Below, piece by piece: positions 5,213 to 5,592 of a DNA stretch of 5,592 nucleotides (position 1 is the first letter of the stretch; each line of letters begins with the position of its first letter). The notes beneath the pieces are model-generated. The model saw nothing but the letters and a program-made list of their open reading frames with translations. It made no database searches and was not told the origin of the DNA. This stretch comes from Oscillospiraceae bacterium (GTDB lineage Bacteria > Bacillota_A > Clostridia > Oscillospirales > Oscillospiraceae). Position numbers and translations under genes: made by a program. The stretch spans positions 1 to 5,592 of the forward strand of contig JAFQPT010000011.1 in assembly GCA_017411665.1 (NCBI GenBank), written 5' to 3'.

Positions 5213-5592
5213 TCACTTCTTTTCGTATCGGTTGCGGTTCATTGCGGGATTGCGATAGGGCTTTCTGCCGCTGACCTCAGAGGGTTCGTCCATAGGCGCA
5301 GCCTTTTCATACGCTTCAATGATTTTCTGCACCAGTTCATGACGAACAACATCCGCGCCTGTCAGCTTACAGATGGCAATGTCGTCCACCCCTTCCAGCA
5401 CCTTCATAGCTTCCTTCAAGCCGGACACCTTGTCCGCAGGCAGGTCAATCTGGGTAACGTCGCCGGTAATGACGATTTTGGAGCCAAAGCCCAGACGGGT
5501 CAGGAACATCTTCATCTGTTCTCTGGAGGTGTTCTGCGCTTCGTCAAGAATGATGAAGCTGTCATCCAAAGTACGTCCGCGCATATACGCTA
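5213..5592 (-). CDS. phoH: PhoH-like ATPase, C-terminal part (5' end beyond window)
   Basis: The last 125 residues of a PhoH-family protein, open through the right edge; the ATG at 5584 is internal. The visible part begins [10 protein letters not shown] and contains Walker [11 protein letters not shown], then [15 protein letters not shown] and [10 protein letters not shown], all family hallmarks. The Walker A lies outside the window. A complete protein of roughly 320-350 residues is expected. PhoH is a cytosolic P-loop ATPase related to the helicase-like superfamily. Its exact role is unsettled; the persistent link to ybeY suggests RNA metabolism or ribosome maturation. The tail (about the last 25 residues) is polar and basic, rich in Arg, Asn and Lys, and probably flexible. 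It is the most upstream gene seen in this operon. Confidence 0.95.
   Translation of the reverse strand, partial: AYMRGRTLDDSFIILDEAQNTSREQMKMFLTRLGFGSKIVITGDVTQIDLPADKVSGLKEAMKVLEGVDDIAICKLTGADVVRHELVQKIIEAYEKAAPMDEPSEVSGRKPYRNPAMNRNRYEKK

Noticed and set aside
4552..5274. Plus-strand 240-codon open frame opposite ybeY and the spacer
   Set aside because: It is a register-aligned shadow of ybeY that runs through the hairpins. I see no domain pattern in it.
1..5592. CRISPR array, tRNA/rRNA genes, insertion sequence or defence system
   Set aside because: No regularly spaced direct repeats, cloverleaf or transposase-like frames were seen. All real genes belong to a conserved housekeeping cluster.

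Overview
The window looks like chromosome from a Gram-positive member of the Clostridia, most likely a gut-type Oscillospirales/Ruminococcaceae-like bacterium. This is inferred from gene order, purine-rich Shine-Dalgarno sites, moderate-GC coding sequence with AT-rich spacers, and protein sequences of Firmicutes type. The species cannot be named from this sequence alone.

Every gene lies on the minus strand, so the direction of transcription is right to left: phoH (3' part only) - ybeY - era - a 35-codon yqzL-like gene - recO - mutS2, then an AT-rich spacer with its own promoter, then the 5' end of an HPr (phosphocarrier) gene cut by the left edge. phoH/ybeY are 7 nt apart. recO/mutS2 are 2 nt apart, or overlap by 4 nt if a GTG start is used. 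Two spacers break the run: 185 nt between ybeY and era, and 222 nt between era and recO. The first is packed with four inverted repeats and has no recognisable gene. The second holds the small yqzL-like gene, which is easily missed, flanked by two hairpins.

The genes share a theme. YbeY and Era both act on 16S rRNA 3'-end maturation and small-subunit assembly, and PhoH-family ATPases are their habitual neighbours. RecO is a recombination mediator. MutS2 is a MutS-family ATPase with a C-terminal Smr domain; characterised relatives act on branched DNA or on collided ribosomes. HPr, the PEP-sugar phosphotransferase carrier, is a separate unit driven by a good extended -10 promoter just downstream of mutS2.

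I found no sign of a new defence or mobile system. This is a conserved housekeeping locus. The most interesting parts are the unannotated-looking small gene between era and recO, the perfect 11-bp hairpin over its stop codon, the hairpin-dense era leader, and the near-total avoidance of TTA, CTA and TCA codons, which leaves long codon-aligned open frames on the opposite strand.
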